Source of the DNA: Fusibacter_C sp942493125
GTDB lineage: Bacteria; Bacillota; Clostridia; Peptostreptococcales; Acidaminobacteraceae
Direction: 5' to 3'
Assembly: GCA_942493125.1 (NCBI GenBank)
Contig: OW818667.1
Span: forward strand, 2,542,001-2,606,000
DNA: 64,000 nt
Below the pieces are notes generated by a model. That model was not told where the DNA came from and did no database searches. It saw only the letters and a program-made list of their open reading frames with translations. Numbering within the stretch: position 1 is the stretch's first letter; each line of letters opens with the position of its first letter. The translations under genes and the position numbers were made by a program. Of this stretch, positions 8,796 through 17,043 are shown in pieces.

Positions 8796-9107
8796 ATGAT
8801 GAAAATTAAAGATTTCGTAAATAAAGAAGATGTACTTAAGGCACTAAAAAGCCAAATCAAATGGCTTTCCGAAGACAAAGAAGAAAATGAAGACGGACGC
8901 AGGTTTTTCGCTGAATGCTTCACACAATTTGAAGAAATTGAATCAAAAGCAAAAGTATTGGATAAACTGATGACGCCATATAAGCCAAATGATATTACCG
9001 TAATGTTTCATGATGCTAATAGTTTTGATGGTAATTGTCTTTGTGGCCAAGCTGTAGACAGTTCGCAAAACCATTGCCACACTTGCGGTCAGAAACTTGA
9101 GTGGTGA
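8796..9107 (+). CDS. zinc-ribbon protein with helical N-terminus
   Basis: A 103-residue protein with an acidic helical region (1-65) and a C-terminal zinc ribbon, CLCG plus CHTCGQKLEW. The ending parallels the preceding protein, which points to duplication or shuffling of a small metal-binding tail. No function is known. Confidence 0.65.
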   Translation: MMKIKDFVNKEDVLKALKSQIKWLSEDKEENEDGRRFFAECFTQFEEIESKAKVLDKLMTPYKPNDITVMFHDANSFDGNCLCGQAVDSSQNHCHTCGQKLEW

Positions 9108-9112
9108 TTAAG

Positions 9113-9277
9113 ATGAATAGGATTGAAAAAACATTAAGTGTAGTTGGTTATACAATCATAAGTTTGAATTCTATATTAGAGCAGTGTCCTGGTAGCTTCT
9201 TAGATGGATTGCCAAAGGCGGGCCAAATTAGCTGTACAAGAGATTGCAAAAGTTGCTGGGAAAAGGAGGACCAATGA
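9113..9277 (+). CDS. 54-residue cysteine-containing protein
   Basis: The frame runs from ATG 9113 to TGA 9275-9277 and overlaps the ssb start in an ATGA junction. Its C-terminus has C-x3-C-x2-C (CTRDCKSC) and an upstream cysteine, suggesting a fourth small metal-binding protein in this operon. No family is recognised. Confidence 0.55.
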   Translation: MNRIEKTLSVVGYTIISLNSILEQCPGSFLDGLPKAGQISCTRDCKSCWEKEDQ

Positions 9278-9708
9278 ATAACGTAGTATTAATAGGCAGA
9301 GCTGCGATAGATCCTGAATTAAGATTTGTACCAGGTAGTGGTATGGCAGTCGCTAATGTGACAATGGCCATCGATAAAGGACTAAAAAGCGATAAGAAAA
9401 AAGAGTTTGAAGCACAGGGCAAACCCACTGCTGATTTCATTCGCATAGTGGTATGGGGAAAGCAAGCTGAGAATTTATCTGTGTACATTCAAAAGGGAAA
9501 GTTGTTTGCTGTACAAGGTTCAATTAGTACAAGCAGTTACAAAGCTCAAGATGGATCTATGCGATATAAAACCGAAGTACTTGCAAATCGCGTTGAATTT
9601 CTTGAGTGGGGTGAGAAAACGAAGCAATCTGCAGAAGATTTTAGTTTTGGTACACCAAGCTTTGAAGACTTTCAAGCAATTGAAGATGACGATGATGTAC
9701 CATTTTAG
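9274..9708 (+). CDS. ssb: single-stranded DNA-binding protein
   Basis: A 144-residue SSB with the usual MNNVVLIGRA opening, OB-fold strands through about residue 110 and the acidic tail DDDVPF that recruits partner proteins. It coats single-stranded DNA during phage replication. AAGGAGG at 9263-9269 sets ATG 9274. It closes the early region just before the late activator. Confidence 0.95.
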   Translation: MNNVVLIGRAAIDPELRFVPGSGMAVANVTMAIDKGLKSDKKKEFEAQGKPTADFIRIVVWGKQAENLSVYIQKGKLFAVQGSISTSSYKAQDGSMRYKTEVLANRVEFLEWGEKTKQSAEDFSFGTPSFEDFQAIEDDDDVPF

Positions 9709-9722
9709 AGGATAGGTGAAAT

Positions 9723-10151
9723 ATGAGGCATAGAACGATAGGGAAACATAATCTAGAATTGATCGAAGCAGAGTTGTATTTTTATCATGAGACAAAAAAA
9801 GAGATACTCGAAATGGAAGATGATATTGCGGGTCTATGCTCATCACCTGAGGGTTCTGGAGGCGGTGGAGGAATCAGTAAGCCAACAGAAAGAAAAGCGA
9901 CTAATCTATTGACATCAAAAGAACTTTTAGAGGTCAGACGAAGAATACTTGCTGTAGAATATATGATTGAAGTTCTAAGAAATTGTGGTGAAGTAAAAAA
10001 ACTTCGTCTTGTTGAGATAAAGTATTTCGAAAGAAAGTATGAAAAAGACGTTTATATTTGGGAAGAGTTGTTCATATCCAAGAAAACCTATTACAGGTGG
10101 AAGCTTGAAGCAATCAGTTTGGTTGCATCAAAACTAGGTTTTAGAATATGA
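9723..10151 (+). CDS. RinA/ArpU-type phage late-gene activator
   Basis: The 142-residue protein ends in a sigma-region-4-like helix-turn-helix (about 95-140), with the phrase SKKTYYRWKLEAI typical of RinA/ArpU-family phage activators. A glycine-rich hinge lies near residue 45. In staphylococcal and enterococcal phages such proteins switch on packaging, structural and lysis genes, which fits its place between the early operon and the terminase. The palindrome at 10171 just downstream is a candidate binding site. Confidence 0.75.
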   Translation: MRHRTIGKHNLELIEAELYFYHETKKEILEMEDDIAGLCSSPEGSGGGGGISKPTERKATNLLTSKELLEVRRRILAVEYMIEVLRNCGEVKKLRLVEIKYFERKYEKDVYIWEELFISKKTYYRWKLEAISLVASKLGFRI

Positions 10152-10170
10152 CACTATATTGACACCAATT

Positions 10171-10187
10171 ATCACTATTATAGTGAT
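10171..10187. promoter_or_regulatory. perfect inverted repeat, candidate late-activator operator
   Basis: ATCACTA-TTA-TAGTGAT is a perfect 7-bp inverted repeat with a 3-bp centre. It follows a TTGACA at 10159-10164 and overlaps TATAGT (10179-10184) and TACAAT (10187-10192), whose spacings from that -35 (14 and 22 bp) are poor. That layout fits a late promoter needing an activator. Confidence 0.5.
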
Positions 10188-10216
10188 ACAATTGTATTAT
10201 GAAAATTATAACTTGG

Positions 10217-10244
10217 ACACCTCTATAAAACGAGGTGTTTTTTT
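10217..10244 (+). terminator. rho-independent terminator after the late activator
   Basis: ACACCTC (10217-10223) pairs with GAGGTGT (10232-10238) across an 8-nt loop and is followed by a run of T to 10244. It would end early transcription or attenuate the late transcript. Confidence 0.8.
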
Positions 10245-10276
10245 ATGCCTATATCGAGAAAGCATTGAGGTGCTAA

Positions 10277-10915
10277 ATGGAGATGGGGATCGTTGATATC
10301 GCAAATCTTAATAAAAAACTAAACTCTATAAACAAAGCGTCAGCTATGGTTTCAAAGAGAACGGTCTCAGACATTAAGAAACGTGCACCTTCATGGGTAA
10401 GTGAGTGCGTGACTGATGTTTATAATATTAAAAAGGCTGATGTTAATGGGACCATTAAGAAGGGAAAGGCAGCAGGGAGGATTAGGGTACAAGGTGACTC
10501 TATCAAAACATTGCAGCTTGTTTATACAGGGCGCTTATTAACACCAACACATTTTGGCATGTCGCCAAAGTCACCGCCAATAGGAAGATCATACAGACTT
10601 ACTATGCAAGTGAAAAAAGGCTCTAAGAAGTTGATTGGCCGTTATAAGACGAAAAGAATAGCAAATGGACCAAACAGTGAGCGATCACATAACATTCTAA
10701 TGTCTACACGAGCTACCATATTGGACAAAGTTAAGTACATTCCATTTCAACGTGTAAGTAAAAGTAGATTAGATATCAAGAAATTTACGACTGTTTCTGT
10801 ACCACAAATGATAACGAATAAAGATGTATCTTCAAGAATATCTATCAAGCTTCAAGATGGATTACTTAAACGATACGAGCATCATATAAAGCAAGCAAGA
10901 AAAAATATATGGTAA
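10277..10915 (+). CDS. minor tail protein Z-like (GpZ family)
   Basis: The 212-residue basic protein resembles the prophage minor tail protein Z family: an N-terminal helix with RAPSWVSECVTDVY followed by a beta-rich region and a C-terminal amphipathic helix. GpZ helps connect or complete the tail tip in lambda. Here the gene sits ahead of the terminase, away from the other tail genes, which is unusual compared with lambda order. The start is ATG 10277 after GAGG (ATG 10283 is possible). Confidence 0.55.
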   Translation: MEMGIVDIANLNKKLNSINKASAMVSKRTVSDIKKRAPSWVSECVTDVYNIKKADVNGTIKKGKAAGRIRVQGDSIKTLQLVYTGRLLTPTHFGMSPKSPPIGRSYRLTMQVKKGSKKLIGRYKTKRIANGPNSERSHNILMSTRATILDKVKYIPFQRVSKSRLDIKKFTTVSVPQMITNKDVSSRISIKLQDGLLKRYEHHIKQARKNIW

Positions 10916-11085
10916 AACATATTGAAACGTAGCAATTGCAATGCGTTAGAACTCTTGGAAGAACTTGGCGGGTCCTTTCAGGGGTTCTAATTGCTTACGG
11001 TGCTCGCGAGCCCAGGAAACCGCTAGATGCAAAAATATTTTTTTGGACCATTTCGTTACGCACTTTGAATCACAGGAGGGAGTTG
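10916..11085. other. non-coding region before the terminase, candidate cos site
   Basis: The 170 bp between the Z-like gene and terminase small subunit have no supported gene. A GC-richer stretch (about 10966-11030) in otherwise AT-rich DNA holds GCTCGCGAGC (11002-11011), a perfect 10-bp palindrome. Nu1/GpA-type terminases cut a cos site just upstream of their own genes, so this is the expected place. The identification is by position and symmetry. Confidence 0.4.
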
Positions 11086-11646
11086 ATGGCCAACGACAAA
11101 ACACAGAAATTGCAAAGCACGAGTGCCATTGCCAAACTCTTTGGAATCTCTTCCCGCCGTGTTCAACAACTCACTCAAGATGGTGTCATTTTTCAAAAAG
11201 ACGGAAAAGGATATGACCTCGAAGTAACTGTTCAAAAATATATCAAACACCTTCAAGAAAAAGCGACAGGAAAAGAAGAAAAAAATCAAATTGTTGGCCT
11301 CGAAAAAGAGAGACTTGATGCAGAAATTTCACTAAAAAAATCAAAAGCTCGTGTTGCTGAACTTGAACTTGAGGAACTTGAGGGTAAAATGCACAGATCT
11401 GAAGATGTTGAAAGTATGACTACTGATTTAGTTTTGAACATTCGAAGCATGATGTTGACGCTACCTGGATTACTTGCTACAGAAGTGTCTGAAATTAATG
11501 ATGCAGCTGAAACATCAGAAGTAATCAAGAGGGCTGTGCATGATATTTTAGAAGCACTTTCTGACTACAAATATGATCCAGTTGAGTATAAAAGGAGGGT
11601 TAGAGAGAGACAGGGGTGGAACCATGAACACGAGGACGAAGAGTAG
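11086..11646 (+). CDS. terminase small subunit, Nu1-like
   Basis: The 186-residue protein opens with a winged-helix DNA-binding motif (IAKLFGISSRRVQQL, about 14-28) like lambda Nu1, followed by a charged coiled coil and a C-terminal region that would bind the large subunit. It recognises the packaging site. AGGAGGGAG at 11074-11082 selects ATG 11086; longer upstream readings lack a site and match no family. It overlaps the large subunit gene by 23 bp. Confidence 0.8.
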   Translation: MANDKTQKLQSTSAIAKLFGISSRRVQQLTQDGVIFQKDGKGYDLEVTVQKYIKHLQEKATGKEEKNQIVGLEKERLDAEISLKKSKARVAELELEELEGKMHRSEDVESMTTDLVLNIRSMMLTLPGLLATEVSEINDAAETSEVIKRAVHDILEALSDYKYDPVEYKRRVRERQGWNHEHEDEE

Positions 11647-13531
11647 TTACATAAAAGCGCTCAACTCAGTAGTAAGCATTTGTGTTAAGAATTTCAAACC
11701 ACCTGAATCCCTTGTGGTAAGTGAATGGGCAGACAAGTACAGACGTTTATCGCCTGAAAATAGTGCTGAAGCAGGACCATGGAAAACCTCTAGAACACCT
11801 TACATGAAAGATATCATGGATTCATTCACGGATCCTAAAATCAGAAGAATTGTTGTAGTAGCATCTTCGCAAGTTGGAAAAACTGAAATTGAATTAAATA
11901 TGCTTGGCTATGTAATCGATATAGATCCAGGTCCAATTCTTTTTATTATGCCATCGCTAGATAACGCACAAGATTTATCTAAACGCCGTATATCTGCAAT
12001 GATTCGAGATACGAAACCGTTAAAACAAAAAGTATCTGAATCGAAAAGCAAAGATGGAAGAAATACAGTACTGAAAAAGCAATTTCCAGGGGGGATGCTA
12101 ACAATCACTGGTGCTAACAGCCCAGCTTCACTTGCTTCTATTCCTGCCAGATATGTGTTTGGTGATGAGCGTGATAGATGGCCAGCGTCTGCTGGATCTG
12201 AAGGTGATCCATGGATGCTTGCTGAAGCAAGAACAACAACATTTTTTAACGCAAAACTTGTAGAGGTTTCTACACCAACGATTAAAGGTGCCAGTGCAAT
12301 AGAAACATCCTACGATTTAGGCACAAGAGAACGATGGTGCCATTGCTGTAAAGATTGTGGTGAATATAATGACATCACTTTTTCAAATATAAAATTCGAG
12401 TATGACACTAAAAAAATCAAAGGAAAAAAACACTACATTGTGAAATCAGTTTGGTATATTTGTCCAACTTGTGGTTGTACATTAACCGAAAATGAAGTTA
12501 AGAAAGCACCATCGAAATGGATTGCTGAAAATGAGGACGCCTATAATCAGGGCGTTCGTTCTTTTTGGATTAACGCGTTCGTATCTCCATGGATGCAGTG
12601 GAACAAAATCGTACTCAAATTCTTACAAGCAAAGGATGATCCAGAAAGATTAAAGGTTGTGTACAATACTGTCTTTGGTGAGTTGTGGGAAGAACGTGGC
12701 GACATCGAGGATGAGGATGTATTAATCCAAAGACGCGAGGAATATGCTGCTGAACTTCCTGAAGGTGTCCTTGTCCTTACTTGTGGCGTAGATACTCAGG
12801 ATGATCGTATCGAGTATGAAGTTGTCGGCCATGGTCACTATGGAGAAACATGGGGCATAAGAAAAGGGTTTATTACTGGAAGACCTGATACGAAAGAAGT
12901 GTGGTCGAGACTAGATTCTGTACTAGATAAAACTTATAAATTCAAGGATGGCACTGGACTAAAGATAGCAATTACATTTGTGGACAGTGGTGGTCACTTT
13001 ACACAAGAGGTTTATATAGCCTGCAAAGAACGGTTAAACAAACGCGTTTTTGCAATTAAAGGAAAAGGTGGCGAGGACTTACCGTTCACATCCCCACCAA
13101 AGAAGGTACCTATCAAACAAAATAAAAACGTGACTTGTTGGTTGTATATTCTTGGAGTAGATGCAGGTAAATCTAGTCTAATGAATGCACTTAAAGTTAA
13201 AGAGTCAGGTCCAAAATTTTGTCATTTTCCTAATAACGATACTGCTGGTTATGATCATTCATATTTCAAGGGTCTATTATCTGAACGTATGGTTCTCAAA
13301 AGGAAAAGCGGCAAGGACAGTTGGCAATGGGAGAAGATACCTGGTCATATCAGAAATGAAGCGCTTGACTGTAGAAATTATGCTTTGGCAGCATTTAGAG
13401 TGCTTGATGTTGATTTAGATGCAGTAGAAAAACGGTTGAGGGAACGAACGAATCAACCTAAAAACAATTTAGCCTCTCAACAGGTTAAAAAGCCTAGAAC
13501 TTCAAGCAAAATGAAAGACGATGATTGGTAG
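11624..13531 (+). CDS. terminase large subunit, GpA family
   Basis: The 635-residue protein has the GpA-type ATPase with a Walker A-like SSQVGKT (about 81-87), a Walker B-like region with FGDERDRWP (about 171-179), an internal cysteine-rich zinc site (CHCCKDCG and CPTCGC) and a C-terminal nuclease region with DTQDD. It pumps and cuts DNA during head filling. ATG 11624 lies inside the end of the small subunit gene. Length and order match lambda-like packaging modules. Confidence 0.93.
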   Translation: MNTRTKSSYIKALNSVVSICVKNFKPPESLVVSEWADKYRRLSPENSAEAGPWKTSRTPYMKDIMDSFTDPKIRRIVVVASSQVGKTEIELNMLGYVIDIDPGPILFIMPSLDNAQDLSKRRISAMIRDTKPLKQKVSESKSKDGRNTVLKKQFPGGMLTITGANSPASLASIPARYVFGDERDRWPASAGSEGDPWMLAEARTTTFFNAKLVEVSTPTIKGASAIETSYDLGTRERWCHCCKDCGEYNDITFSNIKFEYDTKKIKGKKHYIVKSVWYICPTCGCTLTENEVKKAPSKWIAENEDAYNQGVRSFWINAFVSPWMQWNKIVLKFLQAKDDPERLKVVYNTVFGELWEERGDIEDEDVLIQRREEYAAELPEGVLVLTCGVDTQDDRIEYEVVGHGHYGETWGIRKGFITGRPDTKEVWSRLDSVLDKTYKFKDGTGLKIAITFVDSGGHFTQEVYIACKERLNKRVFAIKGKGGEDLPFTSPPKKVPIKQNKNVTCWLYILGVDAGKSSLMNALKVKESGPKFCHFPNNDTAGYDHSYFKGLLSERMVLKRKSGKDSWQWEKIPGHIRNEALDCRNYALAAFRVLDVDLDAVEKRLRERTNQPKNNLASQQVKKPRTSSKMKDDDW

Positions 13532-13539
13532 GTGATAGT

Positions 13540-13803
13540 TTGAATCGAATAGATTTTGAAGAAAAGTTAAGAGTGAAAAAAGAGAGACTTGATATTTATT
13601 ACCAACGTGAAAAAGAGATGTTGAGTCAAGACGGTGTAAAAAGTTATGGCATAGGATCTAGAAATATTACGAGATATGATACAGCGCTCAAAGAGATCCA
13701 AACAGAAATTAAAAAACTTGAAAATGAAATAGATATTTTGAATGGACAATTAAGTGGTAGATCACCGAGAAAGTCTGTAGGTATCATTCCTAGAGATTGG
13801 TGA
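13540..13803 (+). CDS. gpW-like/DUF6148 small head-joining protein
   Basis: An 87-residue protein with YYQREKEMLSQ and a later YGIGSRNITRYD segment, in the style of the DUF6148/gpW-like proteins found between terminase and portal. It is likely a head completion factor. TTG 13540 follows AGGTGA; TTG 13525 is an alternative in the same frame. Confidence 0.6.
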   Translation: MNRIDFEEKLRVKKERLDIYYQREKEMLSQDGVKSYGIGSRNITRYDTALKEIQTEIKKLENEIDILNGQLSGRSPRKSVGIIPRDW

Positions 13804-13819
13804 TTGACTGGCGGAGGTG

Positions 13820-15412
13820 ATGGCAATTAGAGATTCTTATAGAAGACGTGCAAGCAGTGGAACGGCGCATGCAGTGGCGAATAAAGGCTATGGAGATGCT
13901 GGTGCATCTAGAAGAAAAAGGTCTTTAAAGGGCTTCACTGCAGAATCGGGCAGTGCACGCGAGGATATTGACGAAAACAATTACACACTTCGGCAGCGTA
14001 CACGAATGTTATATATGGCCGCACCGATTGCATCATCAGCGGTTAAAACGAATCGTACGAATGTTGTAGGCAGTGGACTAAAGTTAAAAAGCAGAATTAA
14101 TAGAGAGCTACTTGGTTTAACTCAAGAACAAGCGGACAAATGGGAAAAGCAAGTTGAAGCTGAATTTGCATTATGGGCAACCAATAAAAAGTCGTGCGAC
14201 GCAACAGGTGTTAATGACTTTTATGCTATGCAACAACTTGTTCTCGTTTCATGGCTACTAAGTGGGGATTCATTCACGCTTATTAAACATGTAGATAAGA
14301 CGTTATGGAGGCCATACAGTTTAAGACTTCATGTAATTGAAGCGGATAGAGTTTGTACACCTAATTCAAGAAGTACGTTCATAGGATTTGGGACAACAGA
14401 AGGTAGAGATGAAAACGGAAACAAAATCTATGATGGCGTAGAAATTAACGAAAATGGTGCGATAGAGGCATATCACATTTGCGATCGTCACCCGACAGAA
14501 ATCAACCTCATAAGTGGACAAAACGCTAAATGGGTGCGTATAGAGGCCTATGGCGAAACTACAGAACTTCCAAATGTGTTACAAGTTATGGATACGGAAA
14601 GGCCTGAACAATACCGCGGAGTCAGTTATCTGGCACATGTAATCGAACCACTTCTACAAATGAGACGATATACAGAATCTGAGCTTTTAACAGCTGTAAT
14701 TCAATCGTTTTTCACTGCATTCATTACCACTGAAGAATCACCGGATAAAGTTCCATTTAACGAAACGAGCGATGAAAAAGTATCATCAAGTCCAGATGAT
14801 TATGAGTTAGGCGCTGGAACAGTAAATATTCTTAAGCCAGGTGAAAGCGTTACTTTTGGAGAACCCAAAAGACCAGCGAATGGATTTGATACATTTATGC
14901 GGGCCATTGCAGAACAAGTTGGAGCATCACTTGAAATACCTGCAGATTTACTATTAAAGTCATTTAACGCATCATATAGTGCGAGTAGAGCTGCTCTACT
15001 CGAAGCATGGAAGGCTTTTAAAATGCGCAGAGAATGGTTTGCATCAGATTTTTGCAAACCTGTGTATCTACTTTGGATGTGTGAGGCAGTGTCATCCGGT
15101 CGAATAAAAGCACCAGGCTTTTTCACAGATCCAATCATTAGGCAAGCGTGGTTAGGCTCAGAATGGATTGGACCATCGCAAGGTCAATTAGATCCAGTAA
15201 AAGAGATTACTGCAGAAATTCTGGCCATTGAGCAAGGTATTACTACACGAGAACAAGCCACTGTAAAAATGAACGGCGGTGATTGGAATGAGAATATGGA
15301 TATTATTGCTCGCGAGAATGAAAAATTATCTCAATCTAGCATGAAAAACGAAATAGTCACAGAGGTTATAAAATCAATGGTTAAGGAGGGCACAGAAGTT
15401 GACAAAAAGTGA
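13820..15412 (+). CDS. portal protein, lambda B family
   Basis: The 530-residue protein fits lambda-type portals. An N-terminal arginine-rich part is followed by the core with RTRMLYMAAPIASSAVKTNRT-like text, and the C-terminal stem region has SYSASRAALLEAWKAF, the hallmark tunnel-helix segment. It forms the ring at one head vertex through which DNA passes. ATG 13820 or GTG 13817 starts right after GGAGG. It overlaps the protease gene by 14 bp. Confidence 0.92.
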   Translation: MAIRDSYRRRASSGTAHAVANKGYGDAGASRRKRSLKGFTAESGSAREDIDENNYTLRQRTRMLYMAAPIASSAVKTNRTNVVGSGLKLKSRINRELLGLTQEQADKWEKQVEAEFALWATNKKSCDATGVNDFYAMQQLVLVSWLLSGDSFTLIKHVDKTLWRPYSLRLHVIEADRVCTPNSRSTFIGFGTTEGRDENGNKIYDGVEINENGAIEAYHICDRHPTEINLISGQNAKWVRIEAYGETTELPNVLQVMDTERPEQYRGVSYLAHVIEPLLQMRRYTESELLTAVIQSFFTAFITTEESPDKVPFNETSDEKVSSSPDDYELGAGTVNILKPGESVTFGEPKRPANGFDTFMRAIAEQVGASLEIPADLLLKSFNASYSASRAALLEAWKAFKMRREWFASDFCKPVYLLWMCEAVSSGRIKAPGFFTDPIIRQAWLGSEWIGPSQGQLDPVKEITAEILAIEQGITTREQATVKMNGGDWNENMDIIARENEKLSQSSMKNEIVTEVIKSMVKEGTEVDKK

Positions 15413-16637
15413 AGTGAAGCATCCAATCCTATTGGGACCACTTAATGCAAATAGTAATATCAATCAGGACAAAAAGAGATTCTGGAACATCGTGGTTAAC
15501 GATACGGATGATGAAGCTGAAATTATCTTTTACGGTGAAATTGTATCAGCGAGGCCGACAGATTGGTGGAGTGGTGAACCAGTAAAAGGTAATTTTATAT
15601 GTCCTGAAGAGTTTTTAGAAGATCTAAAACAAGTAAAGGACAAGTCGGTGATAAAACTGCGAATTAACAGTGTTGGTGGGGATTATTACACTGGCAAGGC
15701 GATTTATTCACAGCTGAAATCACTAAAGGCGAAAAAAATTGCAATCATTGATGGCATTTGTGCTTCTGCAGCAACATTTATTGCGATGGCAGCAGATGTC
15801 ATACAGATGCCTGCTGGTTCTACTTTCATGATTCATGATGCGCTAGTTTTTCTGTACGGATATTATAATAAAGCTGGTTTGCTTGAACTTATTAAGATGC
15901 TGGATTCAGTAGCTCTAAGCGCCGCTGAAACGTATTCGAATAAGACTAAAATACCTGTAGAAGAACTCTTAACCATGATGCGAGAAGAAACTTGGATGAC
16001 AGGTAGAGAAGCAGTAGAAAAAGGTTTTGCAGATGAGTTGATTTTTGAAAACGAAGAAATCAGTATGCAAATGTCAGCAGATCGTAAACATCTAATTGCA
16101 AATGGTGTTGAGCACAGTTTGTTAGGTTTCAAGAATATTCCAAAGAACATCCCAGTTGTTACTAACTCGGCTACGCCGAGAATTGTAAATATTGAACAAG
16201 GAGGAAAAAAGATGTTTAACACAGTAGAAGAGCTCAGACAGGCGTATCCTGATTTGGTGAATCAAATCGAGAATAGCGCTAAAGAATCTGGGAAAAACGA
16301 GGGCGTAGTCGAAGAGCGAGAAAGAATTAAAGGCATTGACGAAATTCAAAATCGAATTGGTGACAAAAACCTCGTTAACGAGTCAAAGTATGGTGACAAG
16401 ATTTGCTCGGCGCAAGAGCTTGCATTCAATTTCATGAAAAAAGATGAGGCTGCAGGTTCGGACTTTCAGAATGCAAGAAAAGAAGAATTGAAAGCTGCTA
16501 ATACCGACAAGGTAAAAGCAAGTGCAAACGGTGGTAATGAATCAGAAGATCCAGAAGGCAGTGTTAAAAATACTGATGAAGTAGCAATTGCAATGCTAGC
16601 TGGAATCTCAAATAAGGAGGTAAACAAAAATGCCTAA
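15399..16637 (+). CDS. ClpP-like prohead protease with C-terminal scaffold region
   Basis: Residues 30-225 form a ClpP/SppA-like serine protease, with the nucleophile Ser123 in CASAATF and His146 in MIHDAL. After about residue 230 comes a proline-rich linker, then a charged coiled-coil region (272-412) resembling a scaffold. It trims head proteins during maturation. The start is TTG 15399, nine bases after AAGGAGG. A perfect internal ribosome binding site and ATG lie at codon 272. The C-terminus overlaps the decoration gene. Confidence 0.88.
   Translation: MTKSEVKHPILLGPLNANSNINQDKKRFWNIVVNDTDDEAEIIFYGEIVSARPTDWWSGEPVKGNFICPEEFLEDLKQVKDKSVIKLRINSVGGDYYTGKAIYSQLKSLKAKKIAIIDGICASAATFIAMAADVIQMPAGSTFMIHDALVFLYGYYNKAGLLELIKMLDSVALSAAETYSNKTKIPVEELLTMMREETWMTGREAVEKGFADELIFENEEISMQMSADRKHLIANGVEHSLLGFKNIPKNIPVVTNSATPRIVNIEQGGKKMFNTVEELRQAYPDLVNQIENSAKESGKNEGVVEERERIKGIDEIQNRIGDKNLVNESKYGDKICSAQELAFNFMKKDEAAGSDFQNARKEELKAANTDKVKASANGGNESEDPEGSVKNTDEVAIAMLAGISNKEVNKNA
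16212..16637 (+). CDS. nested scaffold protein from an internal start
   Basis: AAGGAGG at 16198-16204 stands seven bases before ATG 16212, in frame inside the protease gene. Translation from here gives a 141-residue, highly charged helical protein starting MFNTVEELRQ. This mirrors lambda, where the scaffold Nu3 is made from an internal start in gene C. The site is clearly visible; that it is used is inferred. Confidence 0.7.
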   Translation: MFNTVEELRQAYPDLVNQIENSAKESGKNEGVVEERERIKGIDEIQNRIGDKNLVNESKYGDKICSAQELAFNFMKKDEAAGSDFQNARKEELKAANTDKVKASANGGNESEDPEGSVKNTDEVAIAMLAGISNKEVNKNA

Positions 16638-17028
16638 ATTGTTGAATGAAACAGTTGGTGTTATGACGCCAGACAACCTGATTTACGACAGCAAACATCC
16701 ACTCGATGTTAAGTCGGTTAAAATCAGATCAGGCCAAGGTTTATTAAAGCGCGGCACTATTTTATCGCTCTCAACGGGTGATGAAGGGGATGAAAATCAT
16801 GTTGTTTTAGGCACGGCTGCTGTAGTTGATGAAATTCTAACTGCAGATGCAATCCTCTGTGACGATGTTGAGACAGGTGAAGTTGTTGGCTCAACTTTAT
16901 TTGCTACAGCATATAGAAGCGGCCATTTTGCACGTAACTATTTAGCAGTTAAAGCTGCATACACACTTACTCAAGACGATGAAACAGAGCTTCGCAGCGG
17001 TGGCATCTTCTTAAGCCACACATTTTAA
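16630..17028 (+). CDS. head decoration protein, gpD-like
   Basis: A 132-residue protein that resembles lambda gpD-type trimers: MTPDNLIYDS, then a beta-rich core with KRGTILS and a C-terminal GIFLSHTF strand. It would clamp onto the capsid surface after expansion. AAGGAGG at about 16615 precedes the ATG, and the gene sits between protease/scaffold and major capsid as in lambda. Confidence 0.8.
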   Translation: MPKLLNETVGVMTPDNLIYDSKHPLDVKSVKIRSGQGLLKRGTILSLSTGDEGDENHVVLGTAAVVDEILTADAILCDDVETGEVVGSTLFATAYRSGHFARNYLAVKAAYTLTQDDETELRSGGIFLSHTF

Positions 17029-17043
17029 TTTAGGGAGGTCCTA

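Noticed and set aside
10936..11085. N-terminal extension of the terminase small subunit
   Set aside because: Upstream codons have no ribosome binding site, do not resemble Nu1 and overlap a GC-rich non-coding island; AGGAGGGAG selects 11086.
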